Assembly (NCBI GenBank): GCA_000436975.1
Contig: HG000345.1
Location: forward strand, 85,362-132,887
Reading direction: 5' to 3'
DNA length: 47,526 nucleotides
Source of the DNA: Clostridium sp. CAG:1000
GTDB lineage: Bacteria > Bacillota_I > Bacilli_A > RF39 > UBA660
The notes under the pieces are model-generated. The model was not told where the DNA came from. It saw only the letters and a list, made by a program, of their open reading frames with translations, and made no database searches. Positions 17,993-27,645 of this stretch are shown here, one piece after another (the stretch's first letter is position 1; each line of letters opens with the position of its first letter). A program made the translations under genes and the position numbers.

Positions 17993-19222
17993 TTACTTAA
18001 TATTTTTTAAAGGATACTTCTTAGTAATTGCTAGAGCCTCTTTTTTACACTCCTTTAATAATTTCTTATCACCAGGATTTCTTAAAACTTTAATAATGAT
18101 ATCAGCAATCTCTCTAAAGTCTTCTTCCTTTAATCCTCGAGTTGTCATAGCTGGAGTACCTATTCTAAGACCACTAGTTACATTTGGAGTTTCTGTATCA
18201 AAAGGTATAGTATTTTTATTAACAGTAATACAAATACTATCTAAAATATGTTCTGCTTCTTTTCCGCTTAAATTAAAACTAGTTTTAACATCAATTAACA
18301 TTAAATGATTATCTGTTCCACCAGAAATAACTTTTACACCATTCTTTTTAAATTCCTCAGCCATTGCATTAGCATTCTTAATAATATTTTTAGCATATTC
18401 TTTAAATTCTGGTTGTAATGCTTCATAAAAACATTGAGCTTTAGCGCCTATAACATGCATTAAAGGTCCACCTTGCATACCAGGGAATATAGACTTGTTT
18501 ATTTTTTTGATAATTTCTTCATCATTAGTTAAAATTAGTCCACCTCTTGGCCCTCTTAATGTTTTATGAGTAGTACTTGTTACTACATCAGCATATAAAA
18601 CTGGATTCTCATGAAGACCAGCAGCTACAAGCCCAGCTATATGAGCCATATCAACCATTAAATAAGCACCAACTTTATCAGCAATTTCTCTAAATTTCTT
18701 AAAGTCAATCTTACCACTATAAGCAGAAGAACCAGCAATTATCATTTTTGGTTTTTCTAAAAGAGCAAGCTCTTCAATTTTATCATAATCTAATTTTTCA
18801 GTAGTTGGATCTATTTCATATCCTATAACATCATAATCTTTTCCACTGAAATTAACTTTACTTCCATGTGTTAAATGTCCACCTTGAGCAAGAGACATTC
18901 CAAGTACTTTATCACCTGGACTTACAAGTGCCCTATACACTGCCATATTAGCAGAACTTCCACTATGTGGTTGTACATTAGCATATTTAGCTCCAAATAA
19001 TTTACAAGCATATTCTATAGCTTTGCTTTCAAATATATCAACATATTCGCATCCACCATAGTATCTCTTACCAGGATATCCTTCTGCATACTTATTTGTA
19101 AGTATGCTTCCTTGTAGTTTTAAAATTGCCTTAGATACATAGTTCTCACTAGCAATTAATTCAATATTATTTTGTTGTCTTTTAGTCTCTAATTTTAGAG
19201 CTCGTTCTAATTCATAATCCAT
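17993..19222 (-). CDS. glyA: Serine hydroxymethyltransferase
   Basis: 409 residues. ATG 19222 is chosen (GAGGTGA 6 nt upstream) over the in-frame GTG 19231, which lies inside that ribosome site. It converts serine and tetrahydrofolate to glycine and methylene-tetrahydrofolate in the cytoplasm using PLP. Seen: ELIASENYVS at the N-terminus, NKYAEGYPGKRYYGG, QPHSGSSANMAVY, MVDMAHIAGLVA and the PLP lysine in STTHKTLRGPRGG. Length and motif order are full for the family. Two overlapping TATAAT-like boxes lie just upstream, so it likely has its own promoter although the lipoprotein gene precedes it on the same strand. Confidence 0.97.
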   Translation of the reverse strand: MDYELERALKLETKRQQNNIELIASENYVSKAILKLQGSILTNKYAEGYPGKRYYGGCEYVDIFESKAIEYACKLFGAKYANVQPHSGSSANMAVYRALVSPGDKVLGMSLAQGGHLTHGSKVNFSGKDYDVIGYEIDPTTEKLDYDKIEELALLEKPKMIIAGSSAYSGKIDFKKFREIADKVGAYLMVDMAHIAGLVAAGLHENPVLYADVVTSTTHKTLRGPRGGLILTNDEEIIKKINKSIFPGMQGGPLMHVIGAKAQCFYEALQPEFKEYAKNIIKNANAMAEEFKKNGVKVISGGTDNHLMLIDVKTSFNLSGKEAEHILDSICITVNKNTIPFDTETPNVTSGLRIGTPAMTTRGLKEEDFREIADIIIKVLRNPGDKKLLKECKKEALAITKKYPLKNIK

Positions 19223-19258
19223 TACCTTCACCTCATTATAATAATTATAGCAAAATAA

Positions 19259-19278
19259 AAGTAGTATTTCTACTACTT
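19259..19278 (-). terminator. Terminator of the lipoprotein gene
   Basis: On the minus strand AAGTAGTA-GAAA-TACTACTT is followed by TTATTTTG. The stem overlaps the lipoprotein stop codon and separates the gene from glyA. Confidence 0.75.
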
Positions 19279-20310
19279 AATATCATCAGGTATATTAATA
19301 ATTTGAGTTTGCTCTAATTTTTCATATACTCTTTCACTTTCAGTATTTACATTAGAATTTACACCCACGCTTGAAATACTGCTTTCATCATCATTAACAT
19401 TAGTCTTTCCTAATAATTCATCCTCTATACTAGGATCATATTCCCTTAGTATAGGTCTGCTGCTTATCTTCTCCCTCTTTTTTTGTACTATTTTATTTTT
19501 AATAATAATAAGCACGATTAATAATATAATTGCTCCAACAAATATACCTATAGCCATATAAATATTATTCATATTATATAACTCAAATGAATAATTTATC
19601 TTTACCGCATCATTTGAATTTAAATCCCACTCTAACTTCTTACCATCATCGCTTTTCTTAGTCGCATTACTTTCAAAAACCTTATATGGTAAATTAACAG
19701 AAAATTTAAACTTCACTTCAGATGCTAACTTAATTAAATCAGCATTATCAGATATATCTTTCTCAGTATTGTTATTAGTACCATCAACGTTATTGGTATT
19801 ATCAATTACATTAGTAGTACCATTTTCAACAGTAGGTGTATTAGTAGTATCATCAATAACCGTTTCATTAGAGTTATTCTCTTCTACAAAGTCATCATTA
19901 TCTATCTCAAATTTATAATTAGCTGTATAAACATTTTTAAATAGACCTTTTTTAACTTGAAAAAGAACTGAATCATCAAACTTATCATCAAAGAAATTAC
20001 TTATAATAATTTCCTTATACTCTTCTTTAGAATTCTTATCAATATTACCATATTTTTTAGTAACACTAAATCCACTATAACCGTTAGAATCCTTAATTTC
20101 TTCTACTGTCATATTTTTCTTTTGTAATTTATCTTTTTCATCTTTAATAATAAGTCTGCTTTCTTTATCAAGTAACTTATCACTAATTAATACTTCTGAT
20201 GTTAAAGACATACTTTTATCTTTATTAATAGTCATACTAGTATTTGATTTTACACATCCTGTAAGTAAAATAGTTAAACTTAATAATATTATATACTTTG
20301 CTTTTTTCAC
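19273..20310 (-). CDS. Membrane-anchored lipoprotein, LppM/DUF3153-like
   Basis: 345 residues. GTG 20310 is taken as start because GAGGTGA lies 5 nt before it; the longer frame starts inside that site. A lipoprotein signal ends in LLTGC (Cys at about 19). The mature part begins with SMTINKDKSMSLTSEVLIS, the 'simple signal of growth' beta pattern seen in LppM/DUF3153 domains. A Thr/Asn-rich linker (about 155-185), a second beta segment, one membrane helix (about 250-272) and a charged cytoplasmic tail of some 70 residues follow. Lipid-anchored at one end and membrane-spanning at the other, it could link surface and cytoplasm. Function is unknown. Confidence 0.7.
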   Translation of the reverse strand: MKKAKYIILLSLTILLTGCVKSNTSMTINKDKSMSLTSEVLISDKLLDKESRLIIKDEKDKLQKKNMTVEEIKDSNGYSGFSVTKKYGNIDKNSKEEYKEIIISNFFDDKFDDSVLFQVKKGLFKNVYTANYKFEIDNDDFVEENNSNETVIDDTTNTPTVENGTTNVIDNTNNVDGTNNNTEKDISDNADLIKLASEVKFKFSVNLPYKVFESNATKKSDDGKKLEWDLNSNDAVKINYSFELYNMNNIYMAIGIFVGAIILLIVLIIIKNKIVQKKREKISSRPILREYDPSIEDELLGKTNVNDDESSISSVGVNSNVNTESERVYEKLEQTQIINIPDDIK

Positions 20311-20391
20311 CTTAGTCACCTCTATAGTATCATTAGCATAAGTATATCACGAATAAATAGAAACTTAAATATTTTTTCATAAAAACATAAT

Positions 20392-20422
20392 AAAAGCATA
20401 TATAAATTACATATATGCTTTT
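20392..20422 (-). terminator. Terminator of the helical-bundle gene
   Basis: An 11-bp stem AAAAGCATATA / TATATGCTTTT with a T-rich tail on the minus strand overlaps the end of the gene at 20407. Confidence 0.7.
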
Positions 20423-20844
20423 AATAATTCTATTTCCTCTTCTTGAAACTTTTGAAAAGACCTTGCCAGTTTAATAACTTTTCTATCAGACACCTTAATA
20501 TATTGAGATATTTTAGTAGCAGTAGACACAACTCCCATAGTCATACCCTCTACAAGCATTTGCGCTAAAGCACTATCACTATTATCTTTTAATGTCTCCA
20601 CAGTGATACCAATCGTACTACTAATTTTTGCCATAGAGTTCCCACCTTTAGGGACACTATCGAGTGACTTTAATATTTTCTTGCTTCTTTTAACAAAATC
20701 TTCATACTTTTTAATTTCTTTTTCAAGTATAGGTTTAATTTTATTTTCTTTATTTTTAATTCTATTAATCAAAGTACTAGTAGTATACTCCCCCATTTGT
20801 GCGTTCTTATATATATGTGTTAATAATTCAATATCCTCATTCAT
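20407..20844 (-). CDS. Ferritin-like four-helix protein of unknown function
   Basis: 145 residues from ATG 20844 (GGTGA 5 nt upstream; the longer frame lacks a site). It is all-helical by composition, with four predicted helices: MNEDIELLTHIYKNAQMG, a charged helix at about 25-60, NSDSALAQMLVEGMTMGVV, and a final helix ending EEEIELLKAYM. I recall similar proteins in clostridia, small and uncharacterised, with the same 'YKNxxMG ... EGMTMGV' pattern. No di-iron EXXH pair is seen, so metal binding is not supported. It is a single gene with a terminator, divergent from gmk. Confidence 0.6.
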   Translation of the reverse strand: MNEDIELLTHIYKNAQMGEYTTSTLINRIKNKENKIKPILEKEIKKYEDFVKRSKKILKSLDSVPKGGNSMAKISSTIGITVETLKDNSDSALAQMLVEGMTMGVVSTATKISQYIKVSDRKVIKLARSFQKFQEEEIELLKAYM

Positions 20845-20941
20845 TTTATTCACCATTAATATTCTTACCATTTTATTTTTTTTTATACAAATAATTGCTA
20901 TAATTATTTTAAAATGTTAATATAACTAAAAAGAGGTATTT

Positions 20942-21589
20942 ATGATAAAAAGAAATGAACAAGGAATATTGATAGTGGTTTCAGGACCATCTGGATGTGG
21001 TAAAAGCACTGTTGATAATTTGTTAATTAAAAAAAGAAAAAATATTATTATGTCAGTATCAGATACTACAAGACCACCTAGAAATGGTGAAGTAAACGGA
21101 AAAGACTATAACTTTATAACAGCAAAAGAGTTTGAAAACAATATTAAAAATGATAAGTATTTAGAATATGCTAAAGTACATGCTAATAAATATTATGGAA
21201 CACCTTCAAAATTTGTTAATAATAAACTAAAAGAAGGAATTGATGTTATATTAGAAATAGATATTGAAGGAGCAAGAAAAATAAAAGAAAAAAGAAGCGA
21301 TGCTGTCTTTATATTTATAATGCCACCATCTATGGAAATATTAAAATCAAGACTTGTTCTTAGAAAAACAGAAACTAAAGAACAAATAGTAGAGCGTTTC
21401 AAAACAGCATATAAAGAAATAAATGAAGTTTCAAAATATAATTATGTAATAGTTAATGATAACGTAGATGACTCAGTTAACAGAATGAGTTCAATAATAG
21501 ATTCAGAAAAATCAAGAGTGGATAGAATAGAAGAGATATATTTAGGAAACGAAGAGGAGATAATACACGAAATACTTATGGATCTGTAA
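20942..21589 (+). CDS. gmk: Guanylate kinase
   Basis: 215 residues, start ATG 20942 with AGAGGT upstream and a TATAAT about 40 nt before it. It phosphorylates GMP to GDP with ATP. Seen: P-loop GPSGCGKST at about 15-23, the GMP-binding SVSDTTRPPRNGEVNGKDYNFI, YGTP, LEIDIEGARKIKE and FIMPPSMEILKSRL. Length is normal (about 205). The usual rpoZ/priA neighbours are missing, and it stands alone before the muramidase gene. Confidence 0.95.
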   Translation: MIKRNEQGILIVVSGPSGCGKSTVDNLLIKKRKNIIMSVSDTTRPPRNGEVNGKDYNFITAKEFENNIKNDKYLEYAKVHANKYYGTPSKFVNNKLKEGIDVILEIDIEGARKIKEKRSDAVFIFIMPPSMEILKSRLVLRKTETKEQIVERFKTAYKEINEVSKYNYVIVNDNVDDSVNRMSSIIDSEKSRVDRIEEIYLGNEEEIIHEILMDL

Positions 21590-21641
21590 ATATTAGTAAT
21601 AATTGTTTATAAAATGTTCATAATATGTTATATATATTAAT

Positions 21642-22784
21642 ATGAAAAAAAGATATTTAATAGTGATTTTATGTATTATTGCTATATGTATATTAGTTGT
21701 CATATTTATTGTTAAAAACAAAAAAACTATAAATAATTATGACAATTTAGTTTTTGAATATAATCAAAAAGTAAAGGTAAGCGATATCATTCCAGTAAGA
21801 AAAGATGAGTATATTAATACTCTAAAAATAGGAAAAAACAACTTAAAATATGAAATAGATAAAACAATATATAATATTACATATGAAGTAGTTGACACCA
21901 GCGCACCACTAGTATTATTAAATAGTACATATACATATAATATTGGGGATGAAAATGACTTAAAGAAAAGAATTCTTTGTGCTGATAACTATGATAAAAG
22001 ACCAAATTGTTTTATTGAAGGAACATATAATTTTAATATTATAGGTAATTATAATTTAAAATATATAGCAATTGATTCATTTAATAATAAGACAGAAAAA
22101 GAATTTACTTTAATAATTAAAGATAAAAATAAAACAAAAAACAATTTAAAAAAGAAAAATTTAAATATTAAAGATGTAGTTAATAAATATAAAAATGATA
22201 ATTCAATGATTGGAATAGATGTATCCGCATGGCAAAATGAAATAGATTTTAATAAAGTAAAAGAAGATAATATAGAATTTGTAATGATTAGAATCGGTTA
22301 TGGATATAATAAAGATGGTAAAATAATAATAGATAAACAATTCTATAATAATTTTAAAAAAGCAAAAGAAGCAAATTTAAAAATCGGTTTATACTTTTAT
22401 TCTTACGCTAAAAATATAGAAGAAGCAAAAAATCAAGCAGATTGGATAGTAACAACAATAAAAAAAGAAAAGCTTGACCTACCAATCGCATTTGATTTTG
22501 AAGATTGGAATAATTTTAATGATTATAATTTAAGTTTAACAGATTTAAATATGATCGCAGATACATTTATGAATAGACTTGAAGAGTATGGTTACAAATC
22601 AATGCTTTATGGTAGTTATTACTACCTACAAAATATATGGGATGTGCAAAATAAAAATATATGGCTAGCTCATTATTCTAATAAAACTGATTATCCAAAT
22701 GATTATCAAATATGGCAATTATCTAATATAGGCAAAGTTAATGGGATAAATACCGATGTAGATATAAATGTATTATATAAGTAA
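21642..22784 (+). CDS. Membrane-anchored GH25 muramidase with Ig-like (DUF5011-type) domain
   Basis: 380 residues. One N-terminal membrane helix (about 4-24) leads to two small beta domains (about 30-85 and 87-167). The second has VVDTSAPLVLLN...YKIxAIDSFNNKTEKEFTLIIK features of DUF5011-type bacterial Ig-like repeats. A GH25 domain follows (about 188-380): GIDVSAWQNEIDF, FVMIRIGYG, KIGLYFYSYA, the catalytic AFDFEDW (DxE), MLYGSYYYLQ and IWQLSNIGKVNGINTDVDIN. It cuts the MurNAc-GlcNAc bond of peptidoglycan from the outer membrane face. No Shine-Dalgarno is seen before the ATG; a TATATA lies about 7 nt upstream, so the message could be leaderless. Confidence 0.9.
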   Translation: MKKRYLIVILCIIAICILVVIFIVKNKKTINNYDNLVFEYNQKVKVSDIIPVRKDEYINTLKIGKNNLKYEIDKTIYNITYEVVDTSAPLVLLNSTYTYNIGDENDLKKRILCADNYDKRPNCFIEGTYNFNIIGNYNLKYIAIDSFNNKTEKEFTLIIKDKNKTKNNLKKKNLNIKDVVNKYKNDNSMIGIDVSAWQNEIDFNKVKEDNIEFVMIRIGYGYNKDGKIIIDKQFYNNFKKAKEANLKIGLYFYSYAKNIEEAKNQADWIVTTIKKEKLDLPIAFDFEDWNNFNDYNLSLTDLNMIADTFMNRLEEYGYKSMLYGSYYYLQNIWDVQNKNIWLAHYSNKTDYPNDYQIWQLSNIGKVNGINTDVDINVLYK

Positions 22785-22812
22785 AAAAGAAATGACACAA
22801 ATCATTTCTTTT
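22785..22812. terminator. Bidirectional terminator
   Basis: An 11-bp perfect stem, AAAAGAAATGA / TCATTTCTTTT, with a 6-nt loop lies between the convergent muramidase and pyrophosphatase genes. It includes the pyrophosphatase stop codon. Confidence 0.85.
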
Positions 22813-24427
22813 CTAATGTATTCATAATATATGGTACCATCTGCATCTTTCTAGAAACAACATTCTTAAGTGCAACACCTTCATATACATTTTCAAGACT
22901 ATAACTCTCTTTAATAATATCTTCTGCTTTACTGTTATATATTACATATGATAAATTTTGAAAAATATCTGTTATAAATAAAGTTACAACCTTTAATTTT
23001 TCATTTTCAGCAACTTCATCCAAATAACTTACAAGTCCCTTCATTTTTTTATTTATATATTCAAAGTCACTTGTAAGAACTTGACCAATCGCAAAACTAT
23101 AATCTCCTGCTTTAAATGATTTATAATCTTTATGAAGTAAATTATCAAACGATAATCCTTTTACACTCATACCATGTTTTAACATATCCATACCATAATC
23201 TTTATATTTAATTTTAGCAATTCTAGAAAGATTAATAAGAGCATCTGTGTCTCTTATAGTGGTAGTTGGTGATGTTAATAAAAGAGTATCAGATATAATC
23301 GCAGAAGCCATTAGCCCAGCAATATGTGGTGGAATTTCAATATCATTTTCTTTGTATAAATCATAAATAATTGTATTAACGCAACCAGTTCTAGAATTTC
23401 TAAAATTAATTGGATTTTTAGTATTTATATCCCCAATATTATGGTGATCTACTACTTCTAATATTTCTGCTTCATCTAGTCCATCAACACTTTGTGATGA
23501 ATTGTTATGATCAACTAATATTACTTGCTTTTTAACAGCATCAGCACTATCTGTTAATGTAAGTAATCCTGTACACTCACTTTTACTATTAATAATCGGA
23601 TAATTTGAATGCTTTAATTTTTTACTTTCAATCATAAAATCAGATAAGTAATCCACTTCATTAAAAGTAACTGAAGAGTACTTAATCATATCTTTAATAT
23701 AATTGGATAATGAGATTAATTTAGCAACTTCATATGCAGTATATGGAGTAGAAATAATATTTACTTTATTATTTCTTGCTTTACTTAATATTTCGTTTGA
23801 AAGTTCAAGATTTCCTACTACTATTATTAGTTTAACCTTATTTTCAATTGCATATTCAAGTATAACTTTTCTATCTCCTACTATTAATATTGAGTTACTA
23901 TCAAGTTCTACCTTATCTAAAAATGTTTCTTTCCCAAATGTAGCTGCTAAAACTCTACCAGATATTTCTTTATCATATTTTAGTACTTTGTTTCCTCTTA
24001 ATACATTTAACAAGTTGCCATAAGATGTATTAATTTTATGATAGTCTCCATTTACTATTTCTCTAGCAAGTTCTTTTAATGATACATATCCATAATATTT
24101 ATTTTTGTTTTCTACTATTGGCAGCCCAGTTAAATTATACTTACTCATATAATCCATGGCGTCCTTTATAGATGAGTTTTTATCAATAAAACAATCCTTA
24201 TGGTAAGAAACATCTTTTATTTGAAGTTTAACATCATTTAAAAACATCGGCGCTTTAACTTTAAAATAATCTAATGCATATTTAGTTTCAGAATTAACAT
24301 TACCAAGTACACAAGGGATTGTATTAAACCCCAATTGATTTTTCAAATATGATAGTGCAATTGCACCACACACTGAATCAGTATCAGGATTTTTATGTCC
24401 AAATATATATATAGGCTTATTATTCAT
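22802..24427 (-). CDS. ppaC: Manganese-dependent (family II) inorganic pyrophosphatase with CBS-DRTGG-CBS insert
   Basis: 541 residues. ATG 24427 follows GGAGGGG; the longer frame has no site. The DHH domain starts IFGHKNPDTDSVCGAIA (metal His and Asp). A CBS domain (IKDVSYHKDCFIDKNSSIKDAM..), a DRTGG-type domain (ILIVGDRKVILEYAIEN) and a second CBS follow. Then the DHH fold resumes with VILVDHN, EVVDHHNIGD and NSRTGCVNTII, and the DHHA2 domain ends with the substrate motif SRKMQMVP. It hydrolyses pyrophosphate to phosphate. CBS-containing members are inhibited by AMP/ADP and activated by diadenosine polyphosphates; the DRTGG domain is typical of the latter. Single gene, full length. Confidence 0.92.
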   Translation of the reverse strand: MNNKPIYIFGHKNPDTDSVCGAIALSYLKNQLGFNTIPCVLGNVNSETKYALDYFKVKAPMFLNDVKLQIKDVSYHKDCFIDKNSSIKDAMDYMSKYNLTGLPIVENKNKYYGYVSLKELAREIVNGDYHKINTSYGNLLNVLRGNKVLKYDKEISGRVLAATFGKETFLDKVELDSNSILIVGDRKVILEYAIENKVKLIIVVGNLELSNEILSKARNNKVNIISTPYTAYEVAKLISLSNYIKDMIKYSSVTFNEVDYLSDFMIESKKLKHSNYPIINSKSECTGLLTLTDSADAVKKQVILVDHNNSSQSVDGLDEAEILEVVDHHNIGDINTKNPINFRNSRTGCVNTIIYDLYKENDIEIPPHIAGLMASAIISDTLLLTSPTTTIRDTDALINLSRIAKIKYKDYGMDMLKHGMSVKGLSFDNLLHKDYKSFKAGDYSFAIGQVLTSDFEYINKKMKGLVSYLDEVAENEKLKVVTLFITDIFQNLSYVIYNSKAEDIIKESYSLENVYEGVALKNVVSRKMQMVPYIMNTLEKK

Positions 24428-24488
24428 TTTATCCCCTCCATTAAATATTTGTAATAATACCACTTTTCGTAGGAAAAATAAAGGTTTT

Positions 24489-25370
24489 TTAATTAATTTC
24501 TATCAATTCATATTCAGTTGAACCTACGCCTAATGCCCAAGCGGCTTCAATTGTATGTAATCCATTTCTTGATTCCACTCTTTCTATAAAATGTTTCTTT
24601 CCTTCATCAGAACTATTATATATTAAATCAATACACGCTTTATCTATTGCTACAGGATCAGTTGAAGCAAGAATCCCTATATCTTTCATACATGGATCTT
24701 CAGCTTTAGCACAACAATCACAATCAACTGATAAGTTTGCCATAACATTTATATATACAATGTTTCCTCTGAAATATTTAACTACACTACTAGCTGCATC
24801 AGCCATAGATTCTAAAAACTTTTCCTGTGGAGCAATATTATCCCACAGTTTTTCTTGTTCAAATATTTTACCAGCAGAATGAATATAACACTTTCCTTTG
24901 CTAGAAGCCATTCCAATAGATAATTGTTTTAAAGACCCTCCGTAGCCACTCATAATGTGGCCTTTAAAATGTGATAAAACTAACATAGAATCATAATTTA
25001 TAATATTTTTCCCTAAATAGTTTTTCTTTATTATCTTTCCATTTGGTATATCAAGTTCAAGATCAGGTCCTTCAGCATCAAGCAAATCAGCATCATAATA
25101 TTTACTCCATCCATGTTCACTTAGTATTTTTTTATGCTTTTCTGTAGTATTTCTCGAACCTGAATAAGCAGTGTTACATTCAACAACAGTTCCTCCTAAA
25201 TAAGTAATTATATCTTTATAAAATATAGGCTTTAAGTAATTTTGATTTCCCTCTTCACCAGAATGTACTTTAATAGCTATATTCCCTTTTAACTCTTTAC
25301 CTACCATATTATATAAATCTAGTACAGTTTTTGAACTAATTTTTTTGCTAAAATAAACTTTTGATTTCAT
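24489..25370 (-). CDS. DUF362 domain protein
   Basis: 293 residues from ATG 25370, 1 nt after the stop of the deaminase-like gene (TAG-T-ATG), so translation is coupled. DUF362 is recognised by IAIKVHSGEEGNQNYL, GGTVVECNTAYSGSRNTTEKH, the 'LSHFKGH.MSGYGGSLKQLSIGMASSKGK' segment and ILASTDPVAIDKACIDLI near the C-terminus. A Cys cluster, CDCCAKAEDPC, lies at about 225-236, compatible with a metal or redox site. No separate 4Fe-4S ferredoxin domain is present, although many DUF362 proteins carry one. The biochemical role is unknown. Confidence 0.82.
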   Translation of the reverse strand: MKSKVYFSKKISSKTVLDLYNMVGKELKGNIAIKVHSGEEGNQNYLKPIFYKDIITYLGGTVVECNTAYSGSRNTTEKHKKILSEHGWSKYYDADLLDAEGPDLELDIPNGKIIKKNYLGKNIINYDSMLVLSHFKGHIMSGYGGSLKQLSIGMASSKGKCYIHSAGKIFEQEKLWDNIAPQEKFLESMADAASSVVKYFRGNIVYINVMANLSVDCDCCAKAEDPCMKDIGILASTDPVAIDKACIDLIYNSSDEGKKHFIERVESRNGLHTIEAAWALGVGSTEYELIEIN

Positions 25371-25371
25371 A

Positions 25372-27552
25372 CTATTTTTTCCTCTCGCTTTTTTCTGATG
25401 CTTCATATATTCTATCTAAATATTCTCCCTTATAATTTAGATAATCAGATGTATATTTCTTAATAAGTTTTAGGGATTTAATATCAACATCTTTATAATT
25501 AGATAATTCTTTATCTATAGACAAAATCATATTCATAAACTTATCAAAACCATTTTTTAATGTTCTTACAATTGATACAAGTACCATAGCTTCAGAAGCT
25601 TCATCCAATTTGACTTTTTCTTTAGCTTGCTCAAGTATATCATAAATATACTCATCATATACACCAGCATCACTATCTAACATTTCCCTATATAAGTTAT
25701 CTATTTCTTGACTTACATTTTTTTCACTCTCAAGGATCTTATCAACAATTAAATCAATAGAAGACTCATCTTTGCCAAAAGTCTGCGATAAATGCTCCAA
25801 ATATTTTTTAGCTTGACTCTCTGCCTCTCCAATATCAAGTTTATAAGAAGGTTCAGAAATACTTATTACCTCTTGCTCAGTAAGCTGAGCACTCTTAATA
25901 TAATCTGATTTCATTTTACCAGTAGAGCCAGGAACATCATAAGCAGAAAGATTCTTCGCTATATTTTCCTCTTGTATTAATGAAGTAGAATACATTCCCC
26001 CACCATCAGTTGAAAAAACATATTTTATTTTGTTTCTATCATAATATTCAATTGGTATTTTTGATAAATCACTTATATGACTCAATGCATAATTAGAACT
26101 AACATTAAATTCAACTATACAATCAAACTCTTTTAAAAGTTCAATTAATTCAGGAGTCTGTTCTATATTAACAGCGTGCCCTATTCTAATTCTAGGTGGT
26201 GGTACTATTCCAAATGATACCCCAAACATTTTTTTATAAGCAGTGTTCAATTTTGTTTTAACCCTTTTAAGTGATAATAATGTCTTATAAACATTATCAG
26301 TAGTATCTTTAAATTCACCAGCATGAAATCTAAGTACACTATTAGGATACATATGTAGTACAGGAACTATCCATTCTAAAGATTCTTCAAAAGTTTTAGA
26401 AGTTTCATCATTAAATTTACTTTCTAATCCTACTATGTCAACCCCTGCAACAACATTATCTTTCAAAAGCTCAAATAATTCAGAAGAGGCTTCTTTAAAA
26501 CTACTAACATCCTTATTTCTATCAATACTCATTAATAATCTAAAATTTGGATGTTCTCTATTTTTATATTCATCACTTAAATATTTTAATGTACTAAATG
26601 TAGAAAAACTTATTTCTGAATATTCAATACCCTCATTTTTTAATTTATTTAATGAAGCAGCTAATAGTATAGAATACATTTTGCTTAATTTTAAAGAAGA
26701 AGATTTATGCTTTAAATTGTTTATACTACACTTAATTTGTCCTACTTCTTTCTTAAGTTTATTTGCTTTTCTATTTAACACATTTTTATTTTTACCATTA
26801 GTTTCTTTAGAAGATTTTTTCCTTAATTTAGAAATTTCTTCTTCTAATAGTTCTATTCTTTCTAAATATTCGATTTTTTCATTTTCAATACTAGATAAAT
26901 CAGCATCTAATAATTTAGAACATCTACTAAGTAAAATATTTCTGTTTTTATTTACATTTAATAAATCATCAAAAGTAGTTCTTTTTGCCAAATCTAACTT
27001 AAGAGCTTTTATCACATTATCCTTATAGCCAAGACCAATTAACTCTTTTAATGAATACTCCTCTTCAGAGCTAAAATCTAACTTCCCATTCTTAATAGGA
27101 AATTTAAGATGAAAAGCATCAAGTAAATATAAAAATTCTTCAGCTGATAATATCTCAATTAAATGAGTATGTAGTTCAGTTTTTAACTTTTGTGTGTCAG
27201 ACCATCCAAACCTATTTAATCTTCTAGCATTAGACATTTGTTCTTTTACTTTTTCTTTTACAGAAGCAAAATAATTGCTAGAAGCATCTTTAACATCTAA
27301 AAAATTATATATAGATGATAAAACCCTAATTTCAGTAGAAGTTATTTTAGATTTATATATTATTTTTCCATCTTTAATCTCACATATTTTTTTATTTCCT
27401 AATGTGATAACAATTTTATTTTTACGAGTAACAACATTAATAAAAGAGTTTAAAAAATCTAAACTTGAATCACTAAACGAAATAGTAACTTCATTATCAT
27501 TTAAATTTATATACATTGTTATATTTTGATCATTAATCTTTATTTTTAGCAT
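25372..27552 (-). CDS. Large adenosine-deaminase-superfamily protein with coiled-coil insert
   Basis: 726 residues, ATG 27552 after AGGAG; classical adenosine deaminases are about 340-350. An N-terminal beta region (about 1-85) of unknown type precedes the barrel. The metal-dependent hydrolase residues are all seen: HTHL (His128, His130), FHAGE (His410, Glu413), IGHA (His459) and STDGGG (Asp516). The second Asp of the usual TDDP, which contacts the purine in adenosine deaminase, is Gly517. Between the first and second motif is a roughly 70-residue Lys/Glu-rich coiled coil (about 220-288). About 150 extra helical residues follow the barrel. Deamination of an adenosine-like substrate is plausible, but the substrate is uncertain. 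Confidence 0.7.
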   Translation of the reverse strand: MLKIKINDQNITMYINLNDNEVTISFSDSSLDFLNSFINVVTRKNKIVITLGNKKICEIKDGKIIYKSKITSTEIRVLSSIYNFLDVKDASSNYFASVKEKVKEQMSNARRLNRFGWSDTQKLKTELHTHLIEILSAEEFLYLLDAFHLKFPIKNGKLDFSSEEEYSLKELIGLGYKDNVIKALKLDLAKRTTFDDLLNVNKNRNILLSRCSKLLDADLSSIENEKIEYLERIELLEEEISKLRKKSSKETNGKNKNVLNRKANKLKKEVGQIKCSINNLKHKSSSLKLSKMYSILLAASLNKLKNEGIEYSEISFSTFSTLKYLSDEYKNREHPNFRLLMSIDRNKDVSSFKEASSELFELLKDNVVAGVDIVGLESKFNDETSKTFEESLEWIVPVLHMYPNSVLRFHAGEFKDTTDNVYKTLLSLKRVKTKLNTAYKKMFGVSFGIVPPPRIRIGHAVNIEQTPELIELLKEFDCIVEFNVSSNYALSHISDLSKIPIEYYDRNKIKYVFSTDGGGMYSTSLIQEENIAKNLSAYDVPGSTGKMKSDYIKSAQLTEQEVISISEPSYKLDIGEAESQAKKYLEHLSQTFGKDESSIDLIVDKILESEKNVSQEIDNLYREMLDSDAGVYDEYIYDILEQAKEKVKLDEASEAMVLVSIVRTLKNGFDKFMNMILSIDKELSNYKDVDIKSLKLIKKYTSDYLNYKGEYLDRIYEASEKSERKK

Positions 27553-27601
27553 GATAACTACTCCTAAATTGTATACTATATAACAATTATAACACAATTT
27601 C

Positions 27602-27630
27602 TTTATTTTTGAGATTATTTTTGCTATAAT
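27602..27630 (+). promoter_or_regulatory. Promoter of the HD-domain operon
   Basis: TTTATT (27602-27607) and TATAAT (27625-27630) are 17 nt apart, and the -10 ends 15 nt before the chosen ATG. Confidence 0.55.
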
Positions 27631-27645
27631 TACATAGTGATTGAG

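Noticed and set aside
26435..27028. 197-codon plus-strand frame inside the deaminase-like gene
   Set aside because: Antisense to a coding region with clear motifs; Leu/Ser-rich shadow composition and no ribosome site.
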